A DNA stretch of 64,000 bases from Gammaproteobacteria bacterium (GCA_024644535.1 JAHEKX010000027.1:20037-84036), one strand, 5' to 3'; shown: positions 1 through 10,881, counted from the first letter of the stretch. Numbers and translations are program-made. Notes: generated by a model from the sequence alone, not told the origin.

Positions 1-903
1 AGGTCTTGATAACATGGTCTTCAAAAGATCGCTTAGTAAAGAGTGCTCGTGTGAAGGCATAGGGTATCGAGAATCTTGATTTTTATGCATGAATAAGACC
101 ACTACAAACATTGCAACAATTATAAATACGCTCAGGACAACAAGAGTCAAATAGAAAGGATATTGCTCAACGCCGCTAATTATGGGTTGGGCCTGCAACT
201 GTATGGGGGGATAAAATATTGGTGGCTGAGCTCGCATTCCGGTTGATACTGAATCGACTGATTGAGCGGATTGACTAACTGAGTGGTTTAAATGCGGAGC
301 TGATAGCATTCGCTGCACGATAGGCTCTTCTTTTGATTGCTCCTTGTTAGCCACGCTGATTTTTGGCAAATTGATTTCTTCTGGTAACGGATAGGCCGAC
401 GCCAATTTAGGCTGAGAAATCGCTGCAATTAATTTTTTTGACACTAACTGTGTGTCAATTACAGGCTTATAATTGACGGCTACTTCACCTGAATTTACTG
501 TCAATTCTACCGGGAAAATACGTCTATAGTTCTCAAACTTCACATCTAGAATAATGGCAAAGCTAGCCATGTCGACAAAACCCTTAGACTTAATCAGATA
601 GCGGCTAGTGCTCATTTTACGCACAATAACGCCATCCAAGAATGCAGGACGAATATAACCGAGGGCTTCGTAATCGACTTCAGACGCTACGCTAACACTT
701 AAAGGATCGGCGGTTGATGTCAAAAACTCAGCAACACCATATATCGGCTTACCTATTGTCGGAAAAATATTTAACCTTAGGTCTTGCGTTGCGCTCGCGC
801 ATTCGGCCCCCAATAATAGCAAGACTAGTAGCAGGCGAACTTTGAACAACCGCGCAGAAAAATTCGCGGCCTTTACTAATCCCTTATCCATATATTTGCT
901 CAT
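1..903 (-). CDS. FimV-like N-terminal domain membrane protein, partial (3' end outside window)
   Basis: An uninterrupted minus-strand frame runs from an ATG at 903 to the left edge, 301 residues, so the C-terminus is missing. Residues about 20-36 form a signal peptide (leucine run, then AECASA). Residues about 40-125 resemble the FimV N-terminal domain: an LRLN...GKPIYG strand, SVSVAS, an aromatic-rich segment with FLDG, a RYLIKS strand and FPVELTV. A low-complexity Ser/Gln/Pro linker follows, then a single membrane helix at about 246-266 (YLTLVVLSVFIIVAMFVVVL) and a short cytoplasmic stretch. FimV proteins organise the cell pole and type IV pili; here the role is inferred only. The start overlaps the 3' end of the giant adhesin gene by 20 bp; an alternative ATG at 891 overlaps that stop. 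This suggests co-expression with the adhesins. Confidence is high that it is a gene, moderate for the family. Confidence 0.65.
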   Translation of the reverse strand, partial: MSKYMDKGLVKAANFSARLFKVRLLLVLLLLGAECASATQDLRLNIFPTIGKPIYGVAEFLTSTADPLSVSVASEVDYEALGYIRPAFLDGVIVRKMSTSRYLIKSKGFVDMASFAIILDVKFENYRRIFPVELTVNSGEVAVNYKPVIDTQLVSKKLIAAISQPKLASAYPLPEEINLPKISVANKEQSKEEPIVQRMLSAPHLNHSVSQSAQSVDSVSTGMRAQPPIFYPPIQLQAQPIISGVEQYPFYLTLVVLSVFIIVAMFVVVLFMHKNQDSRYPMPSHEHSLLSDLLKTMLSRP

Positions 904-3900
904 CACTTTGAATGTTTGGTTGATCGTTGATGGTATTTGTCTGGGTGGAATCTAACCTTCCCAATATTTCACGTAAATCGTTGTCAAGCGCAGAGCCTTC
1001 ACTAACGTAAATTAGCTGATCTTGCGACAACTCTTGATCGTTAATGAAGATGTCAAAATCTGACTCATCAGTTAGATAATGCGATAAGTCAAGGATTGTA
1101 GTTTGTGACAAAAATGCCCAATCCATATTCGATTCCGGAAGGATTAGAATTTGCTCAAACTCATAAAACTTTTCAATTACCAGCGTTAACTCTTGACTGA
1201 TCGACTGTATAAAAGGGTTATGGCTCTCAGCTATTGCATCAATGGCTTGCTCAATTACTTTATCCAAATTTTCTTGGCTAAAATTTTCTGAGGGGTCGAG
1301 CATCGACAAGGTAGAGTTTATACCACCGGTTATGCTATCAAACGTGGAGAGCGCTGCGAGTATTAGCCCATGATGTTCATTAGCTGAAATACCGTCTGAA
1401 ACATCAAAATTTCGGTCTGTTATAACCTCGACTTCACTTTGTATCGCCTCAAGCCCAAACAACGAATATATTCTATGTGTAACCAGGCGATTGGCATCTT
1501 CCAGTGGGATCGAGGTATTAAATTCTGCAATACGTAATGCCAATTCGGTAAGCGGCGTCACAATTATCGGGGCTGTAGGTTGGACGTCGCGATAATCTAC
1601 TAGTGCACGCAAACCAAAACCGCCAGTGTTAAAGTCAAAGTCTTTTAACTGACCAGTAAACTCATCAAGATAATCTAGAGCAGGTGAACCATCTAAAATA
1701 TTTATAATTACCGGTCCGCTGAAGCCAAGTGGTATTAAATCATCGTATCTGACAATACTTTTGACAGGATCAAAGTCGGAGGTTCCCAGCAATTCACCTT
1801 CGAGATTATAGGCCCTCACAACCAATGCATCGGTGACAAATTCTCCGGCTGTTACCGTGATCCATCCATCGCCATTTGGGTTAACATACTCCGTGCCGTC
1901 TGTGTCAACGAGTGTCACTTTGTCGTAATTGTAATAGCCTTCAGCTGTGTTACCCGATAGAGATCCGGCAAGCTGGCTAAGCGTCACATCAAAGACAATA
2001 TTGGAACTATTCTGGAAGTTTTGTAACGAGATTTGCTCCCCACTATCAACGAGAAATTCTAGATTTTCAGATATCGTTTCTTCATCTCCAGAATTGAATG
2101 TCGCGAAGACTAAATCACTATCCAGTAATTTAACGTTAATGACTGTATTAGCAGGAATTATCAATGCTTCGCTATATGTCAGCGTAAAACGATCTGGCTC
2201 TAATTCAAGTTGGATTCGTTCAATACTCGGCTTTATATTGTTAAATTCCCACGCTCCACTCACGGAAAGTGGGGAGAATACGAGATCAGCGTTACCACCA
2301 GATCCTGACAAGCTAACACCCGAATCCAGACTAATCGACTGAACCTCAACCGATCCAGAAAAGTCGGTTTCTAACGGCTGCGTAACCGTAAAAATTAAAT
2401 TCCTGGCATCAGTTGGATCAATCGACTGGAGAGAGGCTGAATGACTTTTTGAAATGGCGTTGCCATCTGAGTCGACACCGGTCATCAAGAGCTGAAGGTC
2501 AACACCAGATATATCTGAAACAGACATAGCTCGATCGAACGTCACTCTCAGCGGTAATGTGGAACCCGTCAACGTCGTCACGTTCCATTCAGCACTCACC
2601 ACCTGAGCTGCGCCGACCGCCGAGTCTGAGACCGAAATAGTTATAGTTTTATCATTGTATTCACTACCATTAGCTGCTCTTAGGGTAAAATTGTATGCTG
2701 AGCTCGCGTTAGTTTCGTGATCCAAATTCTCGGTAATAGTGAGAGCGCCGGTCTCCTGATCTACAGAAAACGGCACTGAGTTGCTTCCTCCACTATTTTC
2801 CAATATTGAGTACTTGATATCCCCCGACACACCTGTGCCCAGTTCTGCAAGTGTCGGCTGGAAAGTGGTGCCTGCTAGTACCTCAGGGGTATCAATCAGC
2901 TCAAGTGGGCTGTCGTATTGAGGATTGTTTCCATCATCTATTACGTTGAGGAGCAGCGGCAAATCTTTTGGGGCCCCTTCCTCGTCAATCGCACGAATGC
3001 GGAACAATAATGCAGATATCGTTTCGTAATCTAACTCTACGCCGGTCTTAAATGTTAGATCCCAATACTCTGGGATGGCGGACTGCCTCGTGATATCGAA
3101 ATACTGATCTGCGCCATCCAGAAGAGTCAAAGCTACCAATGGGTCGTCAACCCCCAATATCCACGCGTAATCTGAGAGCTCCGTGTTTTCCTCGAGTGAG
3201 CCCAAGCTCAGGCGCATCTCTGACAACTCGATGCTTTCGAAAGCGCCAGTTATTGGATTTCTCGCCTGCAACGAAATAAAGTTCGCTGGCACACCGCTTT
3301 CATTGACGTCCACCCTAATAAATTGACTGGCAGATTTCCCACTGGCGCCAGTCGCTACTAACGTAAACGTGTAAACACTTTGGAAATCGTAGTCGGGAGA
3401 ACTATTTAGGGATACGCTACCCGTTGCAGGATCCACAGTAAGCAACTGAAAGTCACCTGTGCGCTCAAGCGAAAAAACAACGTCATCAGATAGATCTCGG
3501 GAAACGTTATCATCAAAAATATCGTCCACTGACCCAGGTATATATACTATTGCACCGTCCTCAGCATACTCTTCAACCGACCTTACCGCGTCATATTCTC
3601 CCTCTGCAGAGGGATCAGCCTGAAACACCGGAGCACTTTCATCTACGTTTCGTATACGTACAGTTATAGAAGCTGACGCTCCTATGTTCCCAGCAGAGTC
3701 AACCGCGTTGACCGTTAGGTTAATCGCCTTGACATCTTGATCAATCCGCAAATCTTCGCTCAGAGATTCAAAATCAAACTGCCAGAGACCACTAATCGCA
3801 TCCTGGCGAATACTAACGCCCCCTGTATCTGGGTTAATTCTGAAATACTGTTCATCACCGGAAGCCAGCTGGTACTGAACTGGAGAGGTATCGTCTGACT

Positions 3901-6900
3901 TAGAAATAAAGAAAAGTGAAGTTTGATACGGTTGATTTTCGAACAGATCCACCTGACCATCTACGATCGGATTGCCATCAACATCCAGGAAGACCGGTTC
4001 CGTTGGTGGTGTTGAATCGAAAGTGAGAACTCCCGTTTTCTCGGGCACATTAGCAATTACTTCGTTATTCTCGTTCAACATTCGAACTGTATAACTCAGA
4101 TTAGTATTATCTAGTTGCTCAGAAACTAGTGCAGGTAAAAGAGAAAGATCGAAAGACGACTCTCCAAGATAACCAGCGCCGGCCTCGCTGCCATCAATAT
4201 TTGAGATTAGCGGTGAATAGCCATCAAGGGTAAACTCGATTTTAGCACCTACCTCTGAAGCAAAACTGACGACTGTAAACTTGGCGTCGGGGCGGAGAAT
4301 GCTATCGCCAGAAATAATTCCTATAATAGACGGTCCAGCGCTATAATTTATTACTGTCAGAGCATCGAAAGAGGAATACTGAGGTAATTCATTACCCGCT
4401 AAGTCGCGTGCTACCAGCGAATCCAAGAAATATGAAGTCGGAATAATATCAGCATTTATGTCGTCAATTGTGGCACCCTGAAGTTCGAATCGGAGCTCAG
4501 AAGTGCCAAGCGCATTATCGGAAGGTACTACTAGAGTAGCCTGGTTAGGCTCTCCAATAAGGTTTGACAGTTGTATGAAACTAGCGTCGCTCTCATCGAG
4601 CGTTGTCCAATCTATCGCGGCACTAGAGTCAAGTATGGCGATGATCGTTAAATTTACCTTGCCATCATCACCTAAAGTAGAGCTCACAAACAATTCAGAG
4701 AAATATGGGATACTCTTGTCAACCGTATAGTTCCTTTCAAGAAACAGCGAAGTGGTATCTCCAACATTACCACTTACATCAATTTGATAGGCTCTAACCT
4801 GCTCCGATATGATTTGTCCTTCAGCCAATTCCACTGCCGTTAAATAGGTATTACCTGAGCGCGTCCAACCGCCTTGCGGGGCAAACTTGTCAATAAAGCT
4901 TACCCCTCCATCAAGCGAGTAACGAAGGATGGAGTATTTTTCTAGACCTGATATTTCCACAAGGTCAGAGCGAGTCACCCCATCAGTCGCTGATTCTCCA
5001 GTATCGCTAAGACCTAGCACCAAATCTGGGGGCCTAACAGTGTCGATCAGAGGATTGAAAAGGTCTAATAACTCCAAAGAATTTCCGGCTGGATCCAACA
5101 AAGCATCCAGAGGAACATTGGCGGAGCCGATGCCGGAAAAGTCATAATCAAGTTCGAATTCCACTGAAAAAAGTAATGGGTTTTGAGAATCGACGAGGGG
5201 CTCGGCCGAAAAGCTCAAGCCATTTATTAGAATTTCAGAAAAACTCGGAGGCCATGGATCTAATCGCTCCGAGAAAAGTATGTTGAGCAGATACATGTCC
5301 GCATTACTTTCCGTCAAGGTATCTGTTGTATCAATCCACAATTTGACGGTTGGGGGGACTAAGTCAATTGTTAAATCAGCCTGGCTATCAATAGATATTT
5401 CGGGGATTGATCCGATCACAGAAAAGCTAGCTGACTGCCCGGCCACAAAATCGGGCCACTCGCCTTCATCAGGGATATCGTTTAGTAAATCGATAGACCA
5501 AACGTTATCTATTACTCGAACATCGGTATATTTTGCAATTAACGTTTGTCCGTCTCGGATTTCTACATTCAACGTCTGGCCGGAGGATAACCAAGCCGCC
5601 CCAGTAATCAGAGGTGCTGCCGAATTAGAGATTATGGCGTTAACTTGCACGGTCTCATCAAGATCATTGACTGAAATTTGAATATTTTTTTCAACGTAAT
5701 TCCCCGCTAAGTCTGTCGCGTTTACCGTCAACGCATACTGGTCTTTACTCTCAAAATCTGGTGAATTATTAAAATAAATTTCTCCTGTTTGTTCATCAAT
5801 ATTCACATCGGCTGCATCTGCTCCACTAATCGAATAGGACACAGTACTTTCATCGGTAGCCGAAGCTTGATAAACCAGTGTGCTTACAGGGATATTTTCG
5901 TCGAAATTTAGCGTCACCGGGTCTTCATTAGATTCAAACACTGGGCTTGTAATATCAGGTAACTTGATATTTAACTCGTTAGTAGATTGGTCAATCGCAA
6001 ATTTTGTGCTGTCAAGTTCACTAATCGTCTTAGCTACAATTTCGTAAGTCGAATTATCGGAAAGCGTCGTTAGTGTGCCTTCGCTAGGCGTAGCTATTTC
6101 CAAATCTAAAGACCACGTACCGTCTTGTTGAACAGCTACTTCATAAGTGGCACCCGATACCGTTACAAATAACGCTTCATTTTCTGCGACGACAGCGGTT
6201 CCTGAAATCACAGGCAGTAGTGTATCCGCATCTAGCTCATTAACTATGGGTATATTAGGGACACTGACCGTATTCTCAACGACATCATTAATCGACAATT
6301 GAATTTCTTTGGAAGCGCTATTGCCGGCTAAGTCTGTGGCAACGACTGACAATATATAGCTGGATTTCACTTCATAGTTAGGTGAATTCCGGAATCGGAG
6401 TTCACCCGTGAGGCTATTAATCGAAAAATAAGTAGAATCTGCCCCAGTTATGCTATAACTCAACGAGCTGGAGTCATCCGCTACTTCTGCGCCCACGATC
6501 ATGGCAACTGGAATATTTTCATCGACGGCTATTTGGATAATATCTTCGTCAGATCTAAAGACCGGAGAGGTCGCATCAATAAAAATGGACAAACTCTTTG
6601 TGACTGTGGCATCTGATTCGAGCTTAGCCGCCATCGTGTAGCTGCCATCTGCGAAGGACTGAAAAACCCCAGAGGGTATGGAGAAAGATGCTTTGTTAGA
6701 AGCGACCTGCGTGGAGTAAGACAACGAATCAATGGTGAGTGTAATAGTTTCGCCATCAGCAATACCCACCGTATTAACGGTGACTAAGTTGGCAATATCA
6801 ACTTCTTCTGAATTAATTGCTGTGCCAAATGTTGTAGCGATTGAAGATATAAGTTGTAGAGATGACCCTTGGGAAGTATTAGAGCCTATGTTATTAATGG

Positions 6901-8779
6901 CTTCAATTAATGCTGTTACCAGTGCAAAATAGGCGACTTCATCAAGAGCAAGATCTGTATTGGATGAATCCGTGTTTTCTAAAACAGGTATCTCTACGTA
7001 AGACATGTAATTTGCAAGTTCATTGGCATGACTGTCTTTTACGTAAAGACTAAACTGCGCATCTGTACCATCGGCCAGCATGGCAATGATAGATGCTGGA
7101 ACTTGGATAGAGGTCACATCACCAACTATGCTAACTGGTCCTAACAACTGTCCTGCAAAATTCAAATGAAGTTTGTCACCTTCAGTAGTATTAGTTGTTA
7201 CCACTGTCATGGTTACCGAGGAACTATCATCAACAATAGGGCTCAGTTGCAAGCCCTCGATGCGGACATTTCTGCCGTCAGGACCCCCAGTACCTATATC
7301 ACCAAAGCTATCGTTGAAGATATAACTAGTATTCAAACTCTGTAACAACGTTCCTGTAGCGTCAATTGCCGACAACTGATACGGGATGGAGCCTGCGCCC
7401 AAGTTATCTATCAAAGCCTTCCCAAGAACAAAAGAAGCGTTACCCGAGGCGTCTACTCTTTGACTAAAAAGCTGACCATTTAATGAAAGCTGAATAATAT
7501 CGTTTTGGTCGAGATCAGTGGTCACACTCAACAACGTGTTATCCGGGTTTAGCGTAAAATATGCACTGAGAATATGAATTTTGTTTTCTGAACCATTGCC
7601 TTCTGTAACATCTTGATTGTACGTATTAGGTACGGAAATAAACGATTGGTAAGTATCCACCACCTTACCTTTTGTATCTTTTATTGTTACCGCGTATGGA
7701 ACGTCCGTACCTGAACTTAGAGTTTTCAGAACATTTTCAGGGACTGATATTGATGTAATCGAACCCAAAATGCTTACAGGACCAACAATACTCCCTGCGA
7801 CATTAAGATAAATTTTATCTCCCGACTCGGCATTCCGCGTGCTAACCGACAAGGTTAAAGAAGTGGTATCAGCTTTGATTAGAGGCAACTGTATACCGTC
7901 AATTATGGGATTCCTCTCATCCTCTTGATCTTCTCCATCGCTTTCTAAAGAAGATTTGAATACATACCGACCGCCAAGCTCCTCTAAGACGGAGCCATTT
8001 GCATCAATCGCCTTAATAATGTAAGGGGTTGAACCCTCGCTCAGCTGCCCTATCACAGTAACAGGGATATCAATTACCACCCTCCCATCTGTGCCCACCG
8101 CACTACTGTACACTTGGCCAGAAAGTTTCAGCTGAACAGAAGATCCCTGCCTTAAATCAGTTTCAATCTCAAGAAAAAATGGACTTTCAGGGCTGTCACT
8201 TTCTTTAATTACGGAGGATAAAATATGAACCTCATCAGTTCGTTCAGATGAACTCGTCGACAACCCGGTCGAAGTTGTTTCTGACGGCGTGGGCATGATT
8301 GTAGCTATGGTTGAACTATCACCATCCAAAGTTACACCAGCAAACAAGCCAGCCAATGCGGGAAACGCCCAAGCATACGAATCAGAATCTGGGAATGGCA
8401 AAATCGTAGCATTTGATCCTGAGTTGTAATAGGCAAAACCATCGCCATACTGCACGCTCACTAGTCCTTCGGTCGGCTTATAATCCTCAAAATATACCGA
8501 CGTCCCGCTGTCAAAACGCGCAATTTCCGTTGCTCGCTCAGGGTCATTACCGAAATACTCATAAAAGTAAATCGACGTGCCATCAGGTAACACTATTTCT
8601 AAATCATTACCTATTTTACGTCCCTCGGCCATAGGAATTGGACTCATTGAAGAACCATCGAGCAATGTATAGCTTGCACCATTCTTGGCAAGAAGCCCGC
8701 GCACAGTTGCAGCATCGAAAACCTTCGATTCTGAACCGATTTGCTCCCTAATAAGGATCTGCTTCTGATTTTCTTTCAT
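884..8779 (-). CDS. Giant cadherin/Ig-like repeat surface adhesin (2631 aa)
   Basis: A 2631-residue acidic, cysteine-poor protein built of beta-sandwich repeats. Residues 1 to about 130 form a BapA/T1SS-adhesin-like prefix domain (DLEIVLPDGTSIYFYEYF), followed by a hydrophobic Ala/Gly segment near 137-152. Residues about 185-600 hold two copies of a roughly 200-residue unit, each made of two subdomains (VHILSS/IHILSA and IIDGIQL/VRIEGLQL). Cadherin-like repeats follow at about 745-830 and 950-1035, with DENIPV, TGEL/TGEI, SPxxE and ATDLAGN motifs; more divergent repeats occur at about 1620-1790 and 1980-2050. Near residue 2410 there is a VTPLTELA motif, then a helical C-terminus. There is no Sec signal peptide and no obvious RTX nonapeptide array, although type I secreted adhesins often carry one. 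It lies 84 bp after the 646-residue gene and overlaps the FimV-like gene. The likely role is cell-surface adhesion or biofilm; the export route is unknown. Confidence 0.8.
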   Translation of the reverse strand: MKENQKQILIREQIGSESKVFDAATVRGLLAKNGASYTLLDGSSMSPIPMAEGRKIGNDLEIVLPDGTSIYFYEYFGNDPERATEIARFDSGTSVYFEDYKPTEGLVSVQYGDGFAYYNSGSNATILPFPDSDSYAWAFPALAGLFAGVTLDGDSSTIATIMPTPSETTSTGLSTSSSERTDEVHILSSVIKESDSPESPFFLEIETDLRQGSSVQLKLSGQVYSSAVGTDGRVVIDIPVTVIGQLSEGSTPYIIKAIDANGSVLEELGGRYVFKSSLESDGEDQEDERNPIIDGIQLPLIKADTTSLTLSVSTRNAESGDKIYLNVAGSIVGPVSILGSITSISVPENVLKTLSSGTDVPYAVTIKDTKGKVVDTYQSFISVPNTYNQDVTEGNGSENKIHILSAYFTLNPDNTLLSVTTDLDQNDIIQLSLNGQLFSQRVDASGNASFVLGKALIDNLGAGSIPYQLSAIDATGTLLQSLNTSYIFNDSFGDIGTGGPDGRNVRIEGLQLSPIVDDSSSVTMTVVTTNTTEGDKLHLNFAGQLLGPVSIVGDVTSIQVPASIIAMLADGTDAQFSLYVKDSHANELANYMSYVEIPVLENTDSSNTDLALDEVAYFALVTALIEAINNIGSNTSQGSSLQLISSIATTFGTAINSEEVDIANLVTVNTVGIADGETITLTIDSLSYSTQVASNKASFSIPSGVFQSFADGSYTMAAKLESDATVTKSLSIFIDATSPVFRSDEDIIQIAVDENIPVAMIVGAEVADDSSSLSYSITGADSTYFSINSLTGELRFRNSPNYEVKSSYILSVVATDLAGNSASKEIQLSINDVVENTVSVPNIPIVNELDADTLLPVISGTAVVAENEALFVTVSGATYEVAVQQDGTWSLDLEIATPSEGTLTTLSDNSTYEIVAKTISELDSTKFAIDQSTNELNIKLPDITSPVFESNEDPVTLNFDENIPVSTLVYQASATDESTVSYSISGADAADVNIDEQTGEIYFNNSPDFESKDQYALTVNATDLAGNYVEKNIQISVNDLDETVQVNAIISNSAAPLITGAAWLSSGQTLNVEIRDGQTLIAKYTDVRVIDNVWSIDLLNDIPDEGEWPDFVAGQSASFSVIGSIPEISIDSQADLTIDLVPPTVKLWIDTTDTLTESNADMYLLNILFSERLDPWPPSFSEILINGLSFSAEPLVDSQNPLLFSVEFELDYDFSGIGSANVPLDALLDPAGNSLELLDLFNPLIDTVRPPDLVLGLSDTGESATDGVTRSDLVEISGLEKYSILRYSLDGGVSFIDKFAPQGGWTRSGNTYLTAVELAEGQIISEQVRAYQIDVSGNVGDTTSLFLERNYTVDKSIPYFSELFVSSTLGDDGKVNLTIIAILDSSAAIDWTTLDESDASFIQLSNLIGEPNQATLVVPSDNALGTSELRFELQGATIDDINADIIPTSYFLDSLVARDLAGNELPQYSSFDALTVINYSAGPSIIGIISGDSILRPDAKFTVVSFASEVGAKIEFTLDGYSPLISNIDGSEAGAGYLGESSFDLSLLPALVSEQLDNTNLSYTVRMLNENNEVIANVPEKTGVLTFDSTPPTEPVFLDVDGNPIVDGQVDLFENQPYQTSLFFISKSDDTSPVQYQLASGDEQYFRINPDTGGVSIRQDAISGLWQFDFESLSEDLRIDQDVKAINLTVNAVDSAGNIGASASITVRIRNVDESAPVFQADPSAEGEYDAVRSVEEYAEDGAIVYIPGSVDDIFDDNVSRDLSDDVVFSLERTGDFQLLTVDPATGSVSLNSSPDYDFQSVYTFTLVATGASGKSASQFIRVDVNESGVPANFISLQARNPITGAFESIELSEMRLSLGSLEENTELSDYAWILGVDDPLVALTLLDGADQYFDITRQSAIPEYWDLTFKTGVELDYETISALLFRIRAIDEEGAPKDLPLLLNVIDDGNNPQYDSPLELIDTPEVLAGTTFQPTLAELGTGVSGDIKYSILENSGGSNSVPFSVDQETGALTITENLDHETNASSAYNFTLRAANGSEYNDKTITISVSDSAVGAAQVVSAEWNVTTLTGSTLPLRVTFDRAMSVSDISGVDLQLLMTGVDSDGNAISKSHSASLQSIDPTDARNLIFTVTQPLETDFSGSVEVQSISLDSGVSLSGSGGNADLVFSPLSVSGAWEFNNIKPSIERIQLELEPDRFTLTYSEALIIPANTVINVKLLDSDLVFATFNSGDEETISENLEFLVDSGEQISLQNFQNSSNIVFDVTLSQLAGSLSGNTAEGYYNYDKVTLVDTDGTEYVNPNGDGWITVTAGEFVTDALVVRAYNLEGELLGTSDFDPVKSIVRYDDLIPLGFSGPVIINILDGSPALDYLDEFTGQLKDFDFNTGGFGLRALVDYRDVQPTAPIIVTPLTELALRIAEFNTSIPLEDANRLVTHRIYSLFGLEAIQSEVEVITDRNFDVSDGISANEHHGLILAALSTFDSITGGINSTLSMLDPSENFSQENLDKVIEQAIDAIAESHNPFIQSISQELTLVIEKFYEFEQILILPESNMDWAFLSQTTILDLSHYLTDESDFDIFINDQELSQDQLIYVSEGSALDNDLREILGRLDSTQTNTINDQPNIQSDEQIYG

Positions 8780-8863
8780 ATTGCTGCCAAAACCTTAGTT
8801 TTTTGACTCACTAAAAGCTAAAAATGGCCCCCGTCAATCTGCGTTTTACTGCTGAATGTCTGT

Positions 8864-10804
8864 TTATCCCCATGTGACATACTCATCGGCACTGTGCTCG
8901 ACACTTGATTCATCGACAGCCTTAACTGTCACTGACCAATTCGGGTCAGTTACCTGCTCTTCAATTTCCGCTTCAATGGTCATAACACCAGCATCAATCT
9001 CTTGTTGAGTCGGAGAATCTGTGGCTACAACCTTCCCATCAATAATTAGATCGAAAGAGGAATCAGTATCGAACTCGTTGATTGCAATCTCTAATTCGAT
9101 AAAATCAACCGAGTTATCCAAATATCCGAGATCATTTTCATGCGCCGGATCTGTTTCGCTATCAAAATAACTGATCCCGTTTATCACCAGGTAATAAGGT
9201 TCATCATCGAATGCAGCTGTGCCAGCATCAACGTTTACAATATCTGATGTATCAGTGGAGAGGTCTGATGCCGTGATGTCCGTGATAGACGTCTCCTCAC
9301 TTACAGTCTCGGACATTCGGCCCAAAACATCCGTTAATGTAGCGCGGACATTCATTACCTCTCCGCCTGCAAAAACCCCATGTTTGGGTTCATATCGGCT
9401 GGTACCAGCTTCCTCATTACTAGCAGCAGAAAAGCTTGAAGCAAAGTCCAGTTCGCTCAAATCAACACCATCAAAACTAACAACGAAACTAGCACCTGTA
9501 TCAATAGTAAATGCGCCGCTGGAATCATCGATCATAATTAATGGTGACGCAGGCTCTCCTGGATCTAAAAAAGCTCTCTGCATTGAGGTTATTTCCTCGA
9601 AAGTCAGCGCGCCACTAATTCTATTGATCACCGGCAAGACGCTTGCAATTAATTCGGACGAAGCTTCTTCGTTTAATCCGATCATTAAGCCTTCCAAAAA
9701 CTCTTGATTGGCCAGATCAATATTCCTCTGCCCCTTTGAAAGATGCGTCGCTAGAAGTTCAATGAAGGTTTCCGCAGCAATTTCGTCCAACTGCGCGACT
9801 TCACCTGTTATTAACATCAAAGTAGATGACAGTTTTTGTAGTGCCAGATCCTCTTGAGAAGGCTCTAAGCGCAATGAATCAAATTGCTCTAGACTATCGT
9901 CCAACAAGTTTGTGCCAATTTCATAGGGCCAATTCCCGAGACCGACCGGAAAAGATGAGTCCAGGCCAGCTTCCCTTCGAGCCTCAGCAACAATTGACCA
10001 GTCCGTCTGAGCGTAGATTTTACTGGGTTCATAAGTTAGGAGTGTTTCACCGTCAGGAAGAGAAATCTCAAAAGCCGAGAGCAATTTCGCTTCAGCTTCT
10101 TCGATTGACAAGCCCGATTTATCTGCTATTTCAACCAAGACAGTTGTCAATGGGTTTATGACTGTCGAAGACGCTTTCGTCTTTAACGTCACCATATTGC
10201 TGGAACCAGTCGCCGTATTTACGCCTCCTTTAGCCACAATATTTAACCCCGTATTATTCGGATTATGCTGAAATGAGAATCTGCCGTCCTCCGACGTCAC
10301 AACTCCTTTCAACTCTTGTAGCGTTCCGTCTCCCTTTTCTAGATATAGCTGGGCTCCGGAAATCGGATCATCGACAACGACTCCGCCAGCATAAAACTGG
10401 GGGGCGGTCGAAGTTGAGTTCGAATTTGCTAGCAACGCTCCTCCTGCGGCTAAGAAACCATAGGAAAACAGGTTGTCATTTGAGGAACTGCTATCAGCCC
10501 CATCATCACTCTGTGACTGCCCGACCTGAGCGATCGGTAGTTCAATGTGGTCAGCAATAGCATTTTGTAATGCAGCGAGAATCTCTTCATAGCTATCTAG
10601 ACCATTGAGCTTTGCTGCCATACCTCGCAATCTTATAATTCGGCCATCATTCAGTTGAATCCGTACGTCCCGGCCGTAGTATGTTATGAGTGCCTCATCA
10701 ATAAGATCAGGGTAGATTTTACTTAATTCACTTAGCGCACTCCCCATCTGATCGGTCTGATTATCACCTGACCACAACTTTTTATACTTGTTCAATATTT
10801 CCAT
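8864..10804 (-). CDS. Secreted/surface protein with adhesin prefix and PLTTL domain (646 aa)
   Basis: The start is set at ATG 10804 (MEILNKYKKLW). An upstream in-frame GTG at 10891 lies between the -35 and -10 elements of a strong promoter candidate and is unlikely to be translated. The N-terminus resembles that of the downstream giant adhesin: an amphipathic segment, a RIQLNDGRIIRLRG strand pair, a Ser/Asp-rich linker and a hydrophobic Gly/Ala segment (FSYGFLAAGGALLA, about residues 112-126). Next is a carboxypeptidase-regulatory-like beta fold (VVVDDPISGAQLYL...GRFSF) and the INPLTTVL motif at about 216-223, with a helical region after it. The acidic C-terminal half has Ig-like strands. No enzyme motif was seen. 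It may be a smaller companion adhesin or surface scaffold, first gene of the three-gene unit. The function is inferred from architecture only. Confidence 0.7.
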   Translation of the reverse strand: MEILNKYKKLWSGDNQTDQMGSALSELSKIYPDLIDEALITYYGRDVRIQLNDGRIIRLRGMAAKLNGLDSYEEILAALQNAIADHIELPIAQVGQSQSDDGADSSSSNDNLFSYGFLAAGGALLANSNSTSTAPQFYAGGVVVDDPISGAQLYLEKGDGTLQELKGVVTSEDGRFSFQHNPNNTGLNIVAKGGVNTATGSSNMVTLKTKASSTVINPLTTVLVEIADKSGLSIEEAEAKLLSAFEISLPDGETLLTYEPSKIYAQTDWSIVAEARREAGLDSSFPVGLGNWPYEIGTNLLDDSLEQFDSLRLEPSQEDLALQKLSSTLMLITGEVAQLDEIAAETFIELLATHLSKGQRNIDLANQEFLEGLMIGLNEEASSELIASVLPVINRISGALTFEEITSMQRAFLDPGEPASPLIMIDDSSGAFTIDTGASFVVSFDGVDLSELDFASSFSAASNEEAGTSRYEPKHGVFAGGEVMNVRATLTDVLGRMSETVSEETSITDITASDLSTDTSDIVNVDAGTAAFDDEPYYLVINGISYFDSETDPAHENDLGYLDNSVDFIELEIAINEFDTDSSFDLIIDGKVVATDSPTQQEIDAGVMTIEAEIEEQVTDPNWSVTVKAVDESSVEHSADEYVTWG

Positions 10805-10881
10805 ATCATCACCGTTATCATATTTGACAGAAACGCCTACCGCAACGAGGCGGAAAGCGACAAAAACGCCAATTAAAGACG

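Noticed and set aside
1947-8634. Several plus-strand frames of 60-130 codons within the giant adhesin
   Set aside because: Antisense shadows of the long repeat gene without own signals.
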